Shown here: positions 25,576-34,984 of the stretch, in pieces
Position numbering within the stretch: position 1 is the stretch's first letter
Layout: the number at the start of each line of letters is the position of its first letter
Source: PALSA-911 sp963839645
GTDB taxonomy: Bacteria > Pseudomonadota > Alphaproteobacteria > Acetobacterales > Acetobacteraceae
Reading direction: 5' to 3'
Length of the DNA stretch: 64,000 nucleotides
Assembly (NCBI GenBank): GCA_963839645.1
Contig: CAWIVZ010000009.1
Location: 434,001 to 498,000, forward strand
The notes under the pieces: model-generated
What the model was told of the DNA's origin: nothing
Database searches by the model: none
What the model saw: the letters and a program-made list of their open reading frames with translations, nothing else
Position numbers and translations under genes: made by a program

Positions 25576-27363
25576 CTAGCGCATTTCCTCCACCGGGTTC
25601 ACACCCATCACCGCCAGACCGGACCGAATGACCACCGCCGTTGCCGCCACCAGCGCGAGCCGCGCAAGGCTTTCCGCGGGGTTGTCCGACTGCAGGAAGC
25701 GGAGCGTGGCATCGTCCCGTCCCCGGTTCCATAGCATATGAAAATCGGCCGCCAAGTCATAGAGGAAAAACGCGATTCGGTGCGGCTCGCGCGCCAGGGC
25801 GGCCCCCTCCACGGTGCGCGGCCAGGCGGCGATGCGCCGGATCAGCGCCATGTCCGATTCGGCCGTCAGCCCCTCCAGCGTGGCTCCGGCCAGGGCCGCG
25901 TCGCTGATGTCGGCGGCGGGGAACATCTCCGCCGCGCCGCGCAGCACCGACCGGCAGCGGGCATGCGCGTACTGCACGTAGAACACCGGGTTTTCCCTTG
26001 TCTGCGCCACCACCTGGTCCAGGTCGAACTCCATCTGCGCGTCCGATTTGCGCGTCAGCATGGTGAAGCGGACGGCATCCGCGCCGACTTCCTCGATCAG
26101 ATCGCGCAGGGTGACGAAACTGCCCGCGCGTTTGGACATGCGCACCGGCTGGCCGCCGCGCAGGATGTGCACGATCTGGCACAGCACCACTTCCAGCGAC
26201 GCCTGGCCGCCCGATACCGCCTTCACGGCCGCCTTCATGCGCGACACGTAGCCGCCGTGATCGGCGCCCCAGACGTCGATCAGGGTGGGGAAGCCACGCG
26301 TGATCTTGTCTGCGTGGTAGGCGATGTCGTTGGCGAAATACGTGTTGGAGCCATCGGATTTACGCAGCGGCCGGTCGACGTCGTCGCCGAACTGCGTGGC
26401 GCGGAACAGCGTCTGCTCGCGCGGCTCCCAATCGTCGGGCGTCTTGCCCTTCGGCGGCTCCAGCACGCCCTGATAGACCAGCCCGTCGGCTTCCAGCCGG
26501 CCGATCACGGTGTCGACGACGCCGGAGGCGACCAGGGCACGCTCGCTGGAGAACACCGCCGGCTCGACCCCGAGCAGCTTCAGGTCCTCGCGGACCTGGC
26601 GCATCATTTCCGAGATGGTGAAGTCGCGGACGGTATCGACCCACAGATCCGGCGCCGCGATGCGCCCGCCATCGGCGGCCAGTTCGCTGCCGTAGGTGGC
26701 GGCCAGCGCCTCGCCGACCGGGATCAGGTATTCGCCGCGATATTGCAGGCCGCCGGGCACCTCCTCGGAGAAGGCCTCCTCGGTGAGGTCGGTCCCGATC
26801 GTCTGCAGGTAGCGCCAATAGGCGGCCCAGGCGAGCGCCGTGACCTGATTGCCGGCGTCGTTGATGTCGTACTCCTTGGTGACGGCGAACCCGGTCTTGG
26901 CGAGCAGGTTGGCCATCACGTCGCCGACAACCGCCCCCCGGCAATGGCCGATATGCATCGGGCCGGTCGGATTGGCGGAGACATACTCGACATTGACATG
27001 ATGGCCGGCGCCCGTCGTCGACGCGCCGAAGGCGATGCCCCGGCGCAGCACCACCGGCAGGATCGCCTGCAACACGCCGGGATGCAGGCGCAGATTCACA
27101 AAACCCGGACCGGCCGCCTCGGCCAGCGCCACTTCCGGCAGGGCGGCGAGCCTTTCCACCAGCGAAGCGGCCAGTTTCGCCGGCGGCTGGCGCGCGGGCT
27201 TTGCCGCCACCAGGGCCGCATTGGTCGCCATGTCGCCATGCGCGGGATCGCGCGTCGGCGTCAGTTCGACCTTTGCAGCGGCCTCCGCCGGCAGGTCCGG
27301 CACGATCTCGCGCAGGGCGGCCAGCACCAGTTCGCGCATGCGCGCAAAGATATCGTCGTTCAT
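25576..27363 (-). CDS. argS: Arginyl-tRNA synthetase
   Basis: A 595-residue class I synthetase. The HIGH-type motif is PTGPMHIGHCRG near residue 125 and the KMSKS-type motif is VRMSKRAG; the DALR anticodon-binding domain closes the C-terminus. The ATG at 27363 begins MNDDIFARMRELV, the normal family start; the upstream extension is rejected. It lies between dgt and the SPOR gene in a conserved series. The frame is intact throughout. Confidence 0.97.
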   Translation of the reverse strand: MNDDIFARMRELVLAALREIVPDLPAEAAAKVELTPTRDPAHGDMATNAALVAAKPARQPPAKLAASLVERLAALPEVALAEAAGPGFVNLRLHPGVLQAILPVVLRRGIAFGASTTGAGHHVNVEYVSANPTGPMHIGHCRGAVVGDVMANLLAKTGFAVTKEYDINDAGNQVTALAWAAYWRYLQTIGTDLTEEAFSEEVPGGLQYRGEYLIPVGEALAATYGSELAADGGRIAAPDLWVDTVRDFTISEMMRQVREDLKLLGVEPAVFSSERALVASGVVDTVIGRLEADGLVYQGVLEPPKGKTPDDWEPREQTLFRATQFGDDVDRPLRKSDGSNTYFANDIAYHADKITRGFPTLIDVWGADHGGYVSRMKAAVKAVSGGQASLEVVLCQIVHILRGGQPVRMSKRAGSFVTLRDLIEEVGADAVRFTMLTRKSDAQMEFDLDQVVAQTRENPVFYVQYAHARCRSVLRGAAEMFPAADISDAALAGATLEGLTAESDMALIRRIAAWPRTVEGAALAREPHRIAFFLYDLAADFHMLWNRGRDDATLRFLQSDNPAESLARLALVAATAVVIRSGLAVMGVNPVEEMR

Positions 27364-27392
27364 GTATGCAGGTCTTTCAGGGGGCAGGCCTT

Positions 27393-28541
27393 TCAGCCAG
27401 GAATGGACAGATCGGTCAGCCGGCGATGCTCGTCCATCGCATAACGGTCGGTCATGCCGGCGATATAGTCGCAAACCGTGCCGGCCGCGCGGGGCGTGGT
27501 CGCCTCCCCGGCCCGGGCGCGCCAGTCGTCCGGCAGCAGCGAGGGATCGGCATGCAGGATGCGGAACAGCTCGTCGGTCAGGATGCGCGCCTTGGCCGAC
27601 ATCCGGTTCACCCGCCAGTGGCGGTACATCCGCGCGTACAGGAAATCCTTGATCACCCGGTTGGCCTCGGCGAAGCGCGGGCTGAAGGCCACCACCGGCT
27701 GCCTGGAGCGGCGCACCGCCTGGGCATCCGCCGGCGCGAGCTTCGCCACCCGGCGGCGCGTCTCTTCCAGCAGGTCGTTCACCATCGCGTCGATCACCCG
27801 GCGGATCGTCTCGTGGCGCAGGCGCGGCGGCGGCACGTCCAGGCTGGACCGCCGCGCCTCGACCAGGGCCTCGCCGACGATCGGCAGATGGGCGATCTCG
27901 TCGGGGCCGAACAGCCCCGCCCGCAGGCCGTCGTCCAGGTCGTGCGAGTGGTAGGCGATATCGTCCGACATCGCCGCCACCTGCGCCTCCATGCCGGCAT
28001 GGGTGGTCAGTTCGAGCTTGTGACGATGGTCGTATTCGGCGATGTAGGGCGGCGGGGAGCGTAGCGGGCCGTTGTGCTTGGCCAGACCCTCCAGGGTCTC
28101 CCAGGTCAGGTTCAGGCCGTCGAACGCGGCGTAGCGGCTTTCCAGCATCGTCACCACACGCAGCGACTGGGCATTGTGGTCGAACACCCCGAACGGCTTC
28201 ATGGCGGCGTTCAGCGCATCCTCCCCGGCATGGCCGAACGGCGGATGGCCGAGGTCGTGCGCCAGGGCCAGCGCCTCGGCCAAATCCTCGTCCAGATCGA
28301 GCTGGCGGGCGATGGAGCGGGCGATCTGCGCGACTTCCAGGCTGTGCGTCAGCCGCGTGCGGAAGAAATCGCCCTCGTGGTTGACGAAGACCTGGGTTTT
28401 GTACTGCAGCTTGCGGAAGGCGGAACTGTGCACGATCCGGTCACGGTCGCGCTGCCACGGGGAACGCGTGGGGCTTTCAGGTTCGGGATGCAGCCTGCCG
28501 CGACTGGTCGCGGCCTGCACGGCATAGGGCGCACGGGTCAT
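27393..28541 (-). CDS. dgt: Deoxyguanosinetriphosphate triphosphohydrolase-like protein
   Basis: A 382-residue HD-domain phosphohydrolase. The metal ligands are in RLTHSLEVAQIARSI and ALAHDLGHPPFGHAGE. It removes triphosphate from dNTPs, helping to balance nucleotide pools. Length and the RDRDRIVHSSAFRKLQYKTQ start match the type 2 dGTPase-like group common in alphaproteobacteria. It lies 29 bases upstream of argS and is probably co-transcribed with it. Confidence 0.94.
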   Translation of the reverse strand: MTRAPYAVQAATSRGRLHPEPESPTRSPWQRDRDRIVHSSAFRKLQYKTQVFVNHEGDFFRTRLTHSLEVAQIARSIARQLDLDEDLAEALALAHDLGHPPFGHAGEDALNAAMKPFGVFDHNAQSLRVVTMLESRYAAFDGLNLTWETLEGLAKHNGPLRSPPPYIAEYDHRHKLELTTHAGMEAQVAAMSDDIAYHSHDLDDGLRAGLFGPDEIAHLPIVGEALVEARRSSLDVPPPRLRHETIRRVIDAMVNDLLEETRRRVAKLAPADAQAVRRSRQPVVAFSPRFAEANRVIKDFLYARMYRHWRVNRMSAKARILTDELFRILHADPSLLPDDWRARAGEATTPRAAGTVCDYIAGMTDRYAMDEHRRLTDLSIPG

Positions 28542-28568
28542 GCGCGGGGCTTATACCGGTTCGGCGGA

Positions 28569-29813
28569 TCACGAAAGGCCGGAGAGTGCAGGGAAGCAGG
28601 GCCAGGGGCACTGCCCCTGGCCTTCTTCTCCTTCGCCCGATGGCCCTGCCCGCCGTTCCGACCGGGTCAGGCCCATTTCCTTGGCGATGATTGCCAGCAT
28701 CATCTCATCGGCGCCGCCACCGATCGAGCCAAGCCGGTAATCACGGAGCGCGCGGGAAGCCGGGTTTTCCCAGGTGTAGCCCATGCCGCCCTGGAACTGG
28801 ACGCACCAATCGGCGATCTCGCGACCCACGCGCGCGGCCTTCAGCTTGGCCATGGAGGCCAGCTCGGTGACGTTCTCGCCGGCGACATAGGCCTCCGTCG
28901 CCAGGTAGACGAGGCCGCGCACCGCTTCCAGCTCGGTCTTCAGTTCCGCCAGCTTGAACTGGATGAACTGGTTGCGCAGCAACGGGCCGCCGAAGGCCTG
29001 GCGGGTGCGGAGGTATTCGACCGTGTAGTCGATCAGCTTGATCGCGCCGAGCCGGCGGGCGGCGGCGGACAGGCGTTCCTCCTGGAACTGCTGCATCTGG
29101 TAGATGAAGCCCTGGCCTTCCTCGCCGATGCGGTTCGTCTGCGGCACGCGCACATTGTCAAAGAAGATCTGCGCCGTGTCGGAGCTCCACATGCCGAGCT
29201 TCTTGATCTTGCGCATCTCGATGCCCGGGCGGAGCCTGCCGCCCTCGCGCAGCTTCACGATGATCAGCGACTTGTTGCGATGAACCGACCCATCCGACGT
29301 GTTCGCCAGCAGGCAGATCCAGTCCGCCTGCAGGGCGTTGGTGATCCACATCTTGGTGCCGTCGATCACGTAGTCGCCGCCATCGCGGCGTGCCCGCGTC
29401 TTGATGGAGGCGACATCCGAGCCGCTGCCCGGTTCGGACACGCCGATGGCGGCCACCGTCTCCCCGGCGATGGCCGGTGCGAGGTAGTCTCGCCGCAGCG
29501 CGTCCGAGCCGTGCCGGGCAAGCGCCGGCGTGGCCATGTCGGTCTGCACCGTGATCGCCATGCCGATGCCGCCGGCCGGCACCTCGCCCAGCGCCTCGTT
29601 GGCGGCGACGGCGTAGGAATAATCGAGGCCGAGGCCGCCATATTCGGGCGGCCGGGTGATGCCGAGAAAGCCTGCCTGGCCCAGCTTGCGGAACAGTTCA
29701 TGCGCGGGGAATGCCTCCGCTTCCTCCCACGCATCGGCGTAGGGGGTGATCTCGGCGGCGATGAAGCGGCGCACGCTTTCCATGAGCTGGCGATGGGTGT
29801 CGGTGTAGAGCAC
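28569..29813 (-). CDS. Acyl-CoA dehydrogenase
   Basis: A flavoenzyme of 414 residues that makes trans-2-enoyl-CoA. The VSEPGSGSDVASIKT and MWITNA blocks, the LGMWSSDTAQIFFDNVRVP strand and the C-terminal YRLGSIGGGADEMM are typical of the family; the acyl chain is not predictable. The GTG at 29813 is chosen for AAGGA upstream. The last ~22 residues are encoded by a palindrome and look like read-through past the usual end at KEMGL. It follows a cyclase gene by 80 bases. Confidence 0.88.
   Translation of the reverse strand: MLYTDTHRQLMESVRRFIAAEITPYADAWEEAEAFPAHELFRKLGQAGFLGITRPPEYGGLGLDYSYAVAANEALGEVPAGGIGMAITVQTDMATPALARHGSDALRRDYLAPAIAGETVAAIGVSEPGSGSDVASIKTRARRDGGDYVIDGTKMWITNALQADWICLLANTSDGSVHRNKSLIIVKLREGGRLRPGIEMRKIKKLGMWSSDTAQIFFDNVRVPQTNRIGEEGQGFIYQMQQFQEERLSAAARRLGAIKLIDYTVEYLRTRQAFGGPLLRNQFIQFKLAELKTELEAVRGLVYLATEAYVAGENVTELASMAKLKAARVGREIADWCVQFQGGMGYTWENPASRALRDYRLGSIGGGADEMMLAIIAKEMGLTRSERRAGPSGEGEEGQGQCPWPCFPALSGLS
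28600..28622. repeat. Perfect 11-bp inverted repeat at the 3' end of the acyl-CoA dehydrogenase gene
   Basis: GGCCAGGGGCA (28600-28610), one base, TGCCCCTGGCC (28612-28622). It lies just inside the stop of the dehydrogenase gene and codes for its odd Gln/Cys/Pro/Trp tail. It could be a transcription-terminator hairpin or one copy of a dispersed GC-rich palindrome. I found no second copy in the window. Confidence 0.6.
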
Positions 29814-29829
29814 GCGTGGATCCTTCTGG

Positions 29830-29865
29830 TTGGCCTTCTTGTTGGCCTTCTTGTTGGCCTTCTTT
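29830..29865. repeat. 12-bp tandem repeat, three copies
   Basis: Unit TTGGCCTTCTTG: two perfect copies and a third differing at its last base. On the transcribed strand it gives a purine-rich AAGAAGGCCAAC leader just before the AAGGA ribosome site of the acyl-CoA dehydrogenase gene. In frame it would read Lys-Lys-Ala-Asn repeats, but no start codon supports translation there. Confidence 0.8.
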
Positions 29866-29893
29866 GTTCGGATGCGGAACCGAGGCCGGAAAG

Positions 29894-30586
29894 CTAGTCC
29901 TCGAGCAGCGCCACGGCGCGGATCGGGCTGCCGGTGCCGCCGCGGATCTTCAGGGGGAAGCCGATGAAACGAAACCGGCCCTTGCCGACCAGCTGCTCCA
30001 GGTTGCAGAGACCTTCCATGTGAGTGAAGCCCATGTCGCGGCAGACATGGTGCACCTCGAAATTGCTGCGCCCGGGTCGGCCGGGGCTGGCGGCCTCCAC
30101 GCCGAACATCTTGATCCCCTTGCGGCCGAGCCAGGTGGCGGATTCCTTGGTCAGGCCGGGAAAATCGGTGATGAAGGCCTCGGTGCCGATGGTCCGGTTG
30201 TAGAAGTTCATGTGCAGCAGGACCGTGTCGCCGGGCTGGATGGTGACGCCGGCGGCCCGCTCGGCGGCTTCGAGGTCGGCGATCGAGATGTCGCTCTTGA
30301 GCGGCTTGTGCGACAGGTCGAGGCAGACCGCCTCGGTGTAGAAATCCTCGAGCGGCATGTCGGCGATCGATTTCGCGCCGGGCCGCTCGTCGAAATGCAC
30401 GGGGGCGTCGACATGGGTGCCGGAATGGTCGCCCATGTTGAGCGACAGCACCTTCGAGGAGAAGGTGTAGCCGTCCTCCACCCGTTTCTCGTCGTGGCCG
30501 GTGAACTCCGAGAGGATCACCATCGGGTGGTTCGGCAGGCGCTGCATCTTGTGGTGAATGTCGCGGCTGAGATCGATCAGTTTCAT
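29894..30586 (-). CDS. Cyclase-family protein (kynurenine formamidase-like metal hydrolase)
   Basis: A 230-residue protein with the metal-binding motif HSGTHVDAPVHF near residue 55, which defines the cyclase/KynB fold (H-x-G-T-H-x-D-x-P-x-H). Members hydrolyse N-formylkynurenine, isatin and other amides or close rings in polyketides. The substrate here is open; no tryptophan-catabolism gene is nearby. ATG start at 30586; it diverges from the arsenic operon and is followed by the acyl-CoA dehydrogenase. Confidence 0.85.
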   Translation of the reverse strand: MKLIDLSRDIHHKMQRLPNHPMVILSEFTGHDEKRVEDGYTFSSKVLSLNMGDHSGTHVDAPVHFDERPGAKSIADMPLEDFYTEAVCLDLSHKPLKSDISIADLEAAERAAGVTIQPGDTVLLHMNFYNRTIGTEAFITDFPGLTKESATWLGRKGIKMFGVEAASPGRPGRSNFEVHHVCRDMGFTHMEGLCNLEQLVGKGRFRFIGFPLKIRGGTGSPIRAVALLED

Positions 30587-30660
30587 GCGTGCCCTCCCTG
30601 TCCGCGCGGACGATACACGGAAAACGATCCGGCGAAATCGCCAGGTTCATTTCCGTGGGC

Positions 30661-30697
30661 TTGATCGGCGCTTATATTTCTGTAAAACTGGAAATAT
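30661..30697 (+). promoter_or_regulatory. arsR promoter with overlapping operator palindrome
   Basis: A -35-like TTGATC (30661-30666), 16-base spacer and -10-like TAAAAC (30683-30688) would start transcription at about the arsR ATG (30696). The palindrome ATATTTC (30674-30680) / GAAATAT (30691-30697), with a 10-base spacer, covers the -10 and the start codon. It is a fitting self-repression site for ArsR and implies a leaderless or nearly leaderless message. Confidence 0.55.
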
Positions 30698-31043
30698 GAA
30701 ATTGTCCGACGCCGCCATCGCCTTCGGGGCGCTCTCGCAGGAAACCCGGCTCGACCTGATGCGCCTGCTCATCACGGAGGGCGCAAGTGGCCTGCCCGCG
30801 GGGGAGATTGGCGCGCGGCTGGGAGTGCCGGCCTCGACGCTGTCGTTTCATCTGGCGGCGCTGGAACGCGCCGGCCTGACCCAGTCCACCCGCCAGGGCC
30901 GTCAGATCGTCCATGCCGTTCGCATCGCCGGCCTGCGCGGCCTGCTCGGGTTCGTGACCGAGACCTGCTGCGGCGGCCGGCCCGAGCTGTGCGGCGATCT
31001 GGCGCGGCTGCTGCCCCCCAGCCCAATGAGGACGCGAGAATGA
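30696..31043 (+). CDS. arsR: ArsR-family arsenite-responsive repressor
   Basis: A 115-residue winged-helix repressor. The HTH segment is AGEIGARLGVPASTLSFHL. Three cysteines, Cys91, Cys92 and Cys99 (TCCGGRPELC), sit near the C-terminus and probably bind As(III), a placement different from the classic CxC in the recognition helix. It heads the arsR-arsC-gap-arsJ-acr3 operon and overlaps arsC by ATGA. The ATG at 30696 is the best start, although it lies inside the operator palindrome and has little room for a ribosome site. Confidence 0.9.
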   Translation: MKLSDAAIAFGALSQETRLDLMRLLITEGASGLPAGEIGARLGVPASTLSFHLAALERAGLTQSTRQGRQIVHAVRIAGLRGLLGFVTETCCGGRPELCGDLARLLPPSPMRTRE

Positions 31044-31558
31044 CCCCGGCCTTCAACGTGCTGTTCCTGTGCACGCACAACTCCGCCCGCTCGATCATGG
31101 CCGAAGCGATCCTGAACCAGCTCGGCGGCGGCCGCTTCCACGCCTATTCCGCCGGCTCCGCGCCGGTGATGGCGCCCAATCCCGAGGTGATCGCCAAGTT
31201 GCGGGCCTTGGGTCACGACACCAGCGGGTTCCGCAGCAAGTCCTGGGACGAATTCACCGGACCGCAGCGCGCCGCGGATGGATTTCGTCATCACGCTCTG
31301 CGACATGCTGGAAGAGGGCAGCTTGCCCGGATTTCGGCGCGCTGCCGGTTACCGCCGCCTGGCCGCTGCCTGATCCCGCCAAGTTCACCGGCAGCGCGGT
31401 GGAGCGTTCCGCCCTGCTGAACGAGCTGTATGCCGGGCTGAACCGGCGGATCGGGATCTTCGTGTCCCTGCCCTTCGCCTCGCTCGACCGCCTGGCGATC
31501 AAGGCGCGGCTGGACGAGATCGGCGGCACCCGTCCGGCTGCCGGCGGGGGGGCGCTGA
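31040..31558 (+). CDS. arsC: ArsC, thioredoxin-type arsenate reductase (three apparent frameshifts)
   Basis: Reduces arsenate to arsenite. The P-loop LCTHNSARS gives Cys11, and the frame runs to SWDEFTGPQ. Removing one base near 31276 restores M-D-F-V-I-T-L-C-D; removing one T at 31323-31324 restores G-S-C-P-D-F-G-A, giving the second and third redox cysteines of the low-molecular-weight-phosphatase-type ArsC. A G7 run (31546-31552) read as G6 creates the stop TGA two bases before the next gene. The corrected protein is 171 residues, somewhat longer than usual. The start overlaps arsR. Confidence 0.88.
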
Positions 31559-31560
31559 TC

Positions 31561-32610
31561 ATGCGCGTCGGCATCAACGGCATGGGCCGCATCGGGCGGC
31601 TGGCGATGCGGGCGGCCATGGGCGGCGTCGCGCGGGGCAGTGACGATCCGCGGGCGGGCAACCGGCTGGACATCGTGCATGTGAACGAGCTGAAGGGCGG
31701 CGCGGCGACGACCGCGCATCTGCTGGAATTCGACAGCGTGCACGGCCGCTGGCGCGAGCAGCTTCGGCGCGGAGGACGATCGCGCCCTGTTCGTCGGCAA
31801 CCGGCGCATCGGCTTCAGCGCCGAGGCCGCGCCGGACGGGGTTGCCTGGGGCGATCTTGGCTGCGACATCGTGCTGGAATGCACCGGCAAGTTCCTGCGC
31901 TCCGAGCAGCTCGCGGGGTATTTCGCCCGCGGGGTGAAGCGGGTGATCGTCGCCGCGCCGGTGAAGGAGGCGGCGGCGCTGAATATCGTCGTCGGCGTCA
32001 ACGATCATCTGTACGATCCCGCCTTGCACCGCCTGCTGACGGCGGCGTCCTGCACCACCAACTGCCTGGCGCCGGTGGTGAAGGTGCTGCAGGAGGCGAT
32101 CGGCATCCGCCACGGGCAGATCACCACGATCCACGATCCGACCAACACCAACGTGGTGATCGACGCGCCGCACAAGGATCTGCGCCGCGCGCGCTCGGCG
32201 ATGCTGTCGCTGTCAGCCGACCACGACGGGCAGCGCGACGGCGATCGCGCTGATCTATCCGGAACTGAAGGGCAAGCTGAACGGCCATGCCGTGCGCGCG
32301 CCGGTGCTGAATGCCAGCCTGACCGATTGCGTGTTCGAGATGAACGCGGACGGTGAGCGAAGCGGAGGTCAACGAACTGTTCCGCGCCGCGGCGGCCGGA
32401 CCGCTTGCCGGCATTCTCGGCTTCGAGAGCCGGCCGCTGGTGTCGGCCGACTATGTGAACGATCACGCGCAGCTCGATCGTCGATGGCCCGAGCACCATG
32501 GTTACCGACGAGCACGATGCTGAAGGTCTATGCCTGGTACGACAACGAGGTCGGCTATGCCTGCCGCATGGTGGACCTCGCCAACATCGTCATGCGAAAG
32601 GGGCGTGTGA
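31561..32610 (+). CDS. ArsJ-associated glyceraldehyde-3-phosphate dehydrogenase (six apparent frameshifts)
   Basis: Uses arsenate in place of phosphate to make 1-arseno-3-phosphoglycerate for ArsJ. MRVGINGMGRIGRLAMRA (NAD fold), the catalytic Cys in ASCTTNCLAPV and WYDNEVGYACRMVDL all belong to GAPDH but fall in several frames. One-base removals near 31763, 32213, 32352, 32464, 32516 and in the G4 at 32600-32603 restore a 347-residue protein ending in a TGATG overlap with arsJ. Without the last correction gap and arsJ would be fused in frame, which I judge an artefact. Confidence 0.88.
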
Positions 32611-33843
32611 TGTCCGCGGTCCGCAACTACGCTGTCGTGACGGCCAGCTATTGGAGCTTCACGCTGACCGATGGCGCGCTGCGCATGCTGGTGCTGCTGC
32701 ATTTCTACAGCCTCGGCTACACGCCGTTCATGCTGGCGTTCCTGTTCCTGCTGTATGAGGCCGCCGGCATCTTCGCCAATCTGGGCGGCGGCTGGCTGGC
32801 GGCGCGCTTCGGCATTCCGCGCATGCTGATGACCGGCCTGTCGCTGCAGATCGCCGGCCTGGTCGATGCTGTCCGGCACTCGATCCGGCCTGGAGCGCGG
32901 GGGCGTCGGTCGCCTGGGTGGTGGCGGCGCAGGGCGTCGCGGGCGTCGCCAAGGACCTGACCAAGACCGCCTCGAAATCCGCCATCAAGGCGACATCGGA
33001 CAGGCGGCGCGGGGCAGCTGTTCCGCTGGGTTGCCTGGTTCACCGGATCGAAGAACGCGATGAAGGGCGTGGGCTTTTTCGCCGGCGGCTTGCTGCTGGA
33101 GACGGTGGGCTTTCGCGGCGCGCTGTGGCTGATGGCGGCGCTGCTGGCGGCCGTGCTGGCGGGCGTGGCTGTCAGCCTGCCGCGCCAGCTTGGCAAGGCG
33201 AAGGCGTCAAAATCCTTCCGCGAACTGTTCGCCAAGACTCGCGCGCATCAATCTGATGGCGGCGGCGCGCGTGTTCCTGTTCGGCTCGCGCGACGTGTGG
33301 TTCGTGGTCGGGCTGCCGGTGTTTCTGTACGGCCAGGGCTGGCGCTACATGGAGGTGGCCGGCTTCATCGCCAGCTGGACGATCGGCTACGGCGCTGGTG
33401 CAGGCGGTGGCGCCAGCGGTGATCCGGCGCAGCCGCGACGGCCTGTCGCGCGAGGTGCCGGAGGCGCGGCTGTGGGGCGCGGTGCTGACGCGCGATCCCG
33501 CTGGTGCTGGCGCTGCTGCTCGGCCACAGCCATGTCGGCGCGGCCGGATCTGGTGATCGTCGCCGGGCTGTGCGTCTTCGGCTTCGCCTTCGCGGTGATT
33601 TCGTCGCTGCATTCCTATCTGATCCTGGCCTATGCCGGCTCCGAGAAGGCGGCCGAGGATGTCGGGTTCTACTACGCCGCCAACGCCGCCGGGCGGCTGG
33701 TGGGCATCCTGCTGTCCGGCGCGCTGACGCAGGCGGGCGGGCTGGCGGCATGCCTGTGGGGGTCGGCGATCATGCTGGCGCTTTGCCTGGCGGTCACCTT
33801 GCTGCTGCCCACGCAAGCCGCGCCGCGGCGCATGCCTGCCTGA
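32610..33843 (+). CDS. arsJ: ArsJ organoarsenical efflux MFS transporter (seven apparent frameshifts)
   Basis: A major facilitator protein that exports 1-arseno-3-phosphoglycerate, which then releases arsenate outside. The start MSAVRNYAVVTASYWSFTL is characteristic, as is the GVAKDLTKTASKSAIKA segment. One-base removals near 32865, 32880, 32998, 33240, 33397, 33491 and 33542 give one continuous protein of 408 residues with about twelve helices. The last ~100 residues are in a single frame. It is placed between the dedicated GAPDH and acr3, the usual order for this arsenate-resistance module. Confidence 0.88.
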
Positions 33844-33876
33844 GCCGCTTCCCTTCCCTTTTCAGCCGGACCGACC

Positions 33877-34955
33877 ATGGAACATTCTATCGCCCCCCAG
33901 CGGAAACGCATCGCGCTCGGCCTGTTCGAGCGCTACCTGACGCTGTGGGTGGCGCTGTGCATCGTCGCGGGCATCGCGCTGGGCAGCTGCGTCCCGGCGC
34001 CGTTTCACGCGCTCGGGGCGATGAGCGTCGCCAACGTCAATCTGCCGGTCGCCGTGCTGATCTGGCTGATGATCGTGCCGATGCTGCTGCGGGTGGATTT
34101 CGGCGCGATCGGCACGGTGGCGACGCATTGGCGCGGCATCCTGGTCACGCTCGGCGATCAACTGGCTGGTCAAGCCGTTCTCCATGGCGCTGCTGGGCTG
34201 GATGTTCATTCGCTGGCTGTTCGCCGCCTATCTGCCGGCGGACCAGATCGACAGCTACATCGCCGGGCTGATCCTGCTGGCGGCCGCGCCCTGCACGGCG
34301 ATGGTGTTCGTCTGGTCGAACCTGTCGGACGGCGAGCCGAACTTCACCCTGAGCCAGGTCGCGCTGAACGACGCGATCATGATCGTCGCCTTCGCGCCGA
34401 TCGTCGGCTTGCTGCTCGGGCTGTCGGCGATCAGCGTGCCCTGGGACACGCTGTTCCTGTCGGTGGTGCTGTATATCGTGGTGCCGGTGATCGCCGCGCA
34501 GGTTTGGCGCCGGGTTCTGCTGGCGCAGGGCGGCGACGCGGCGCTGGCGACGGGTTCTGCGCCGGCTGCATCCGGTTTCGCTGATCGCGCTGCTGGCGAC
34601 GCTGGTGCTGCTGTTCGGGTTCCAGGGCGAGCAGATCCTGCGCCAGCCGCTGGTGATCCTGCTGCTGGCGGTGCCGATCGTCATCCAGGTGTATTTCAAC
34701 GCCGGCCTCGCCTATTGGCTCAACCGCAGCTGTGGGTCGGCGCATAATGTCGCCGCCCCTTCCGCCCTGATCGGCGCCAGCAATTTCTTCGAGCTCGCGG
34801 TCGCCGCCGCCATCAGCCTGTTCGGCTTTCAGTCGGGCGCGGCGCTGGCGACGGTGGTCGGCGTCCTGGTCGAGGTGCCGGTGATGCTGTCGGTGGTGCG
34901 GATCGTGATGGCGACGCGCGGCTGGTACGCGCGCGGCAGCGGCGAGCGGGCGTAG
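33877..34955 (+). CDS. acr3: ACR3-family arsenite efflux permease (two apparent frameshifts)
   Basis: Exports arsenite produced by ArsC. FERYLTLWVALCIVAGIALG, the APCTAMVFVWSNLSDGEPNF block with its conserved Cys, and APSALIGASNFFELAVA are diagnostic of ACR3. One-base removals near 34156 (restoring G-I-N-W-L-V-K-P-F) and near 34544 make a 358-residue protein with ten helices. It ends the ars operon and converges on the selenoprotein gene, whose stop is only about 30 bases away. Confidence 0.9.
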
Positions 34956-34984
34956 GCGTTGCGGTCGGCGTCGCGGGCCAGGGG

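Noticed and set aside
31040..33843. In-frame fusions arsC-gap and gap-arsJ
   Set aside because: They exist only because of extra G bases in G7 and G4 runs; removing one base restores stops that precede or overlap the next ATG in the usual way.
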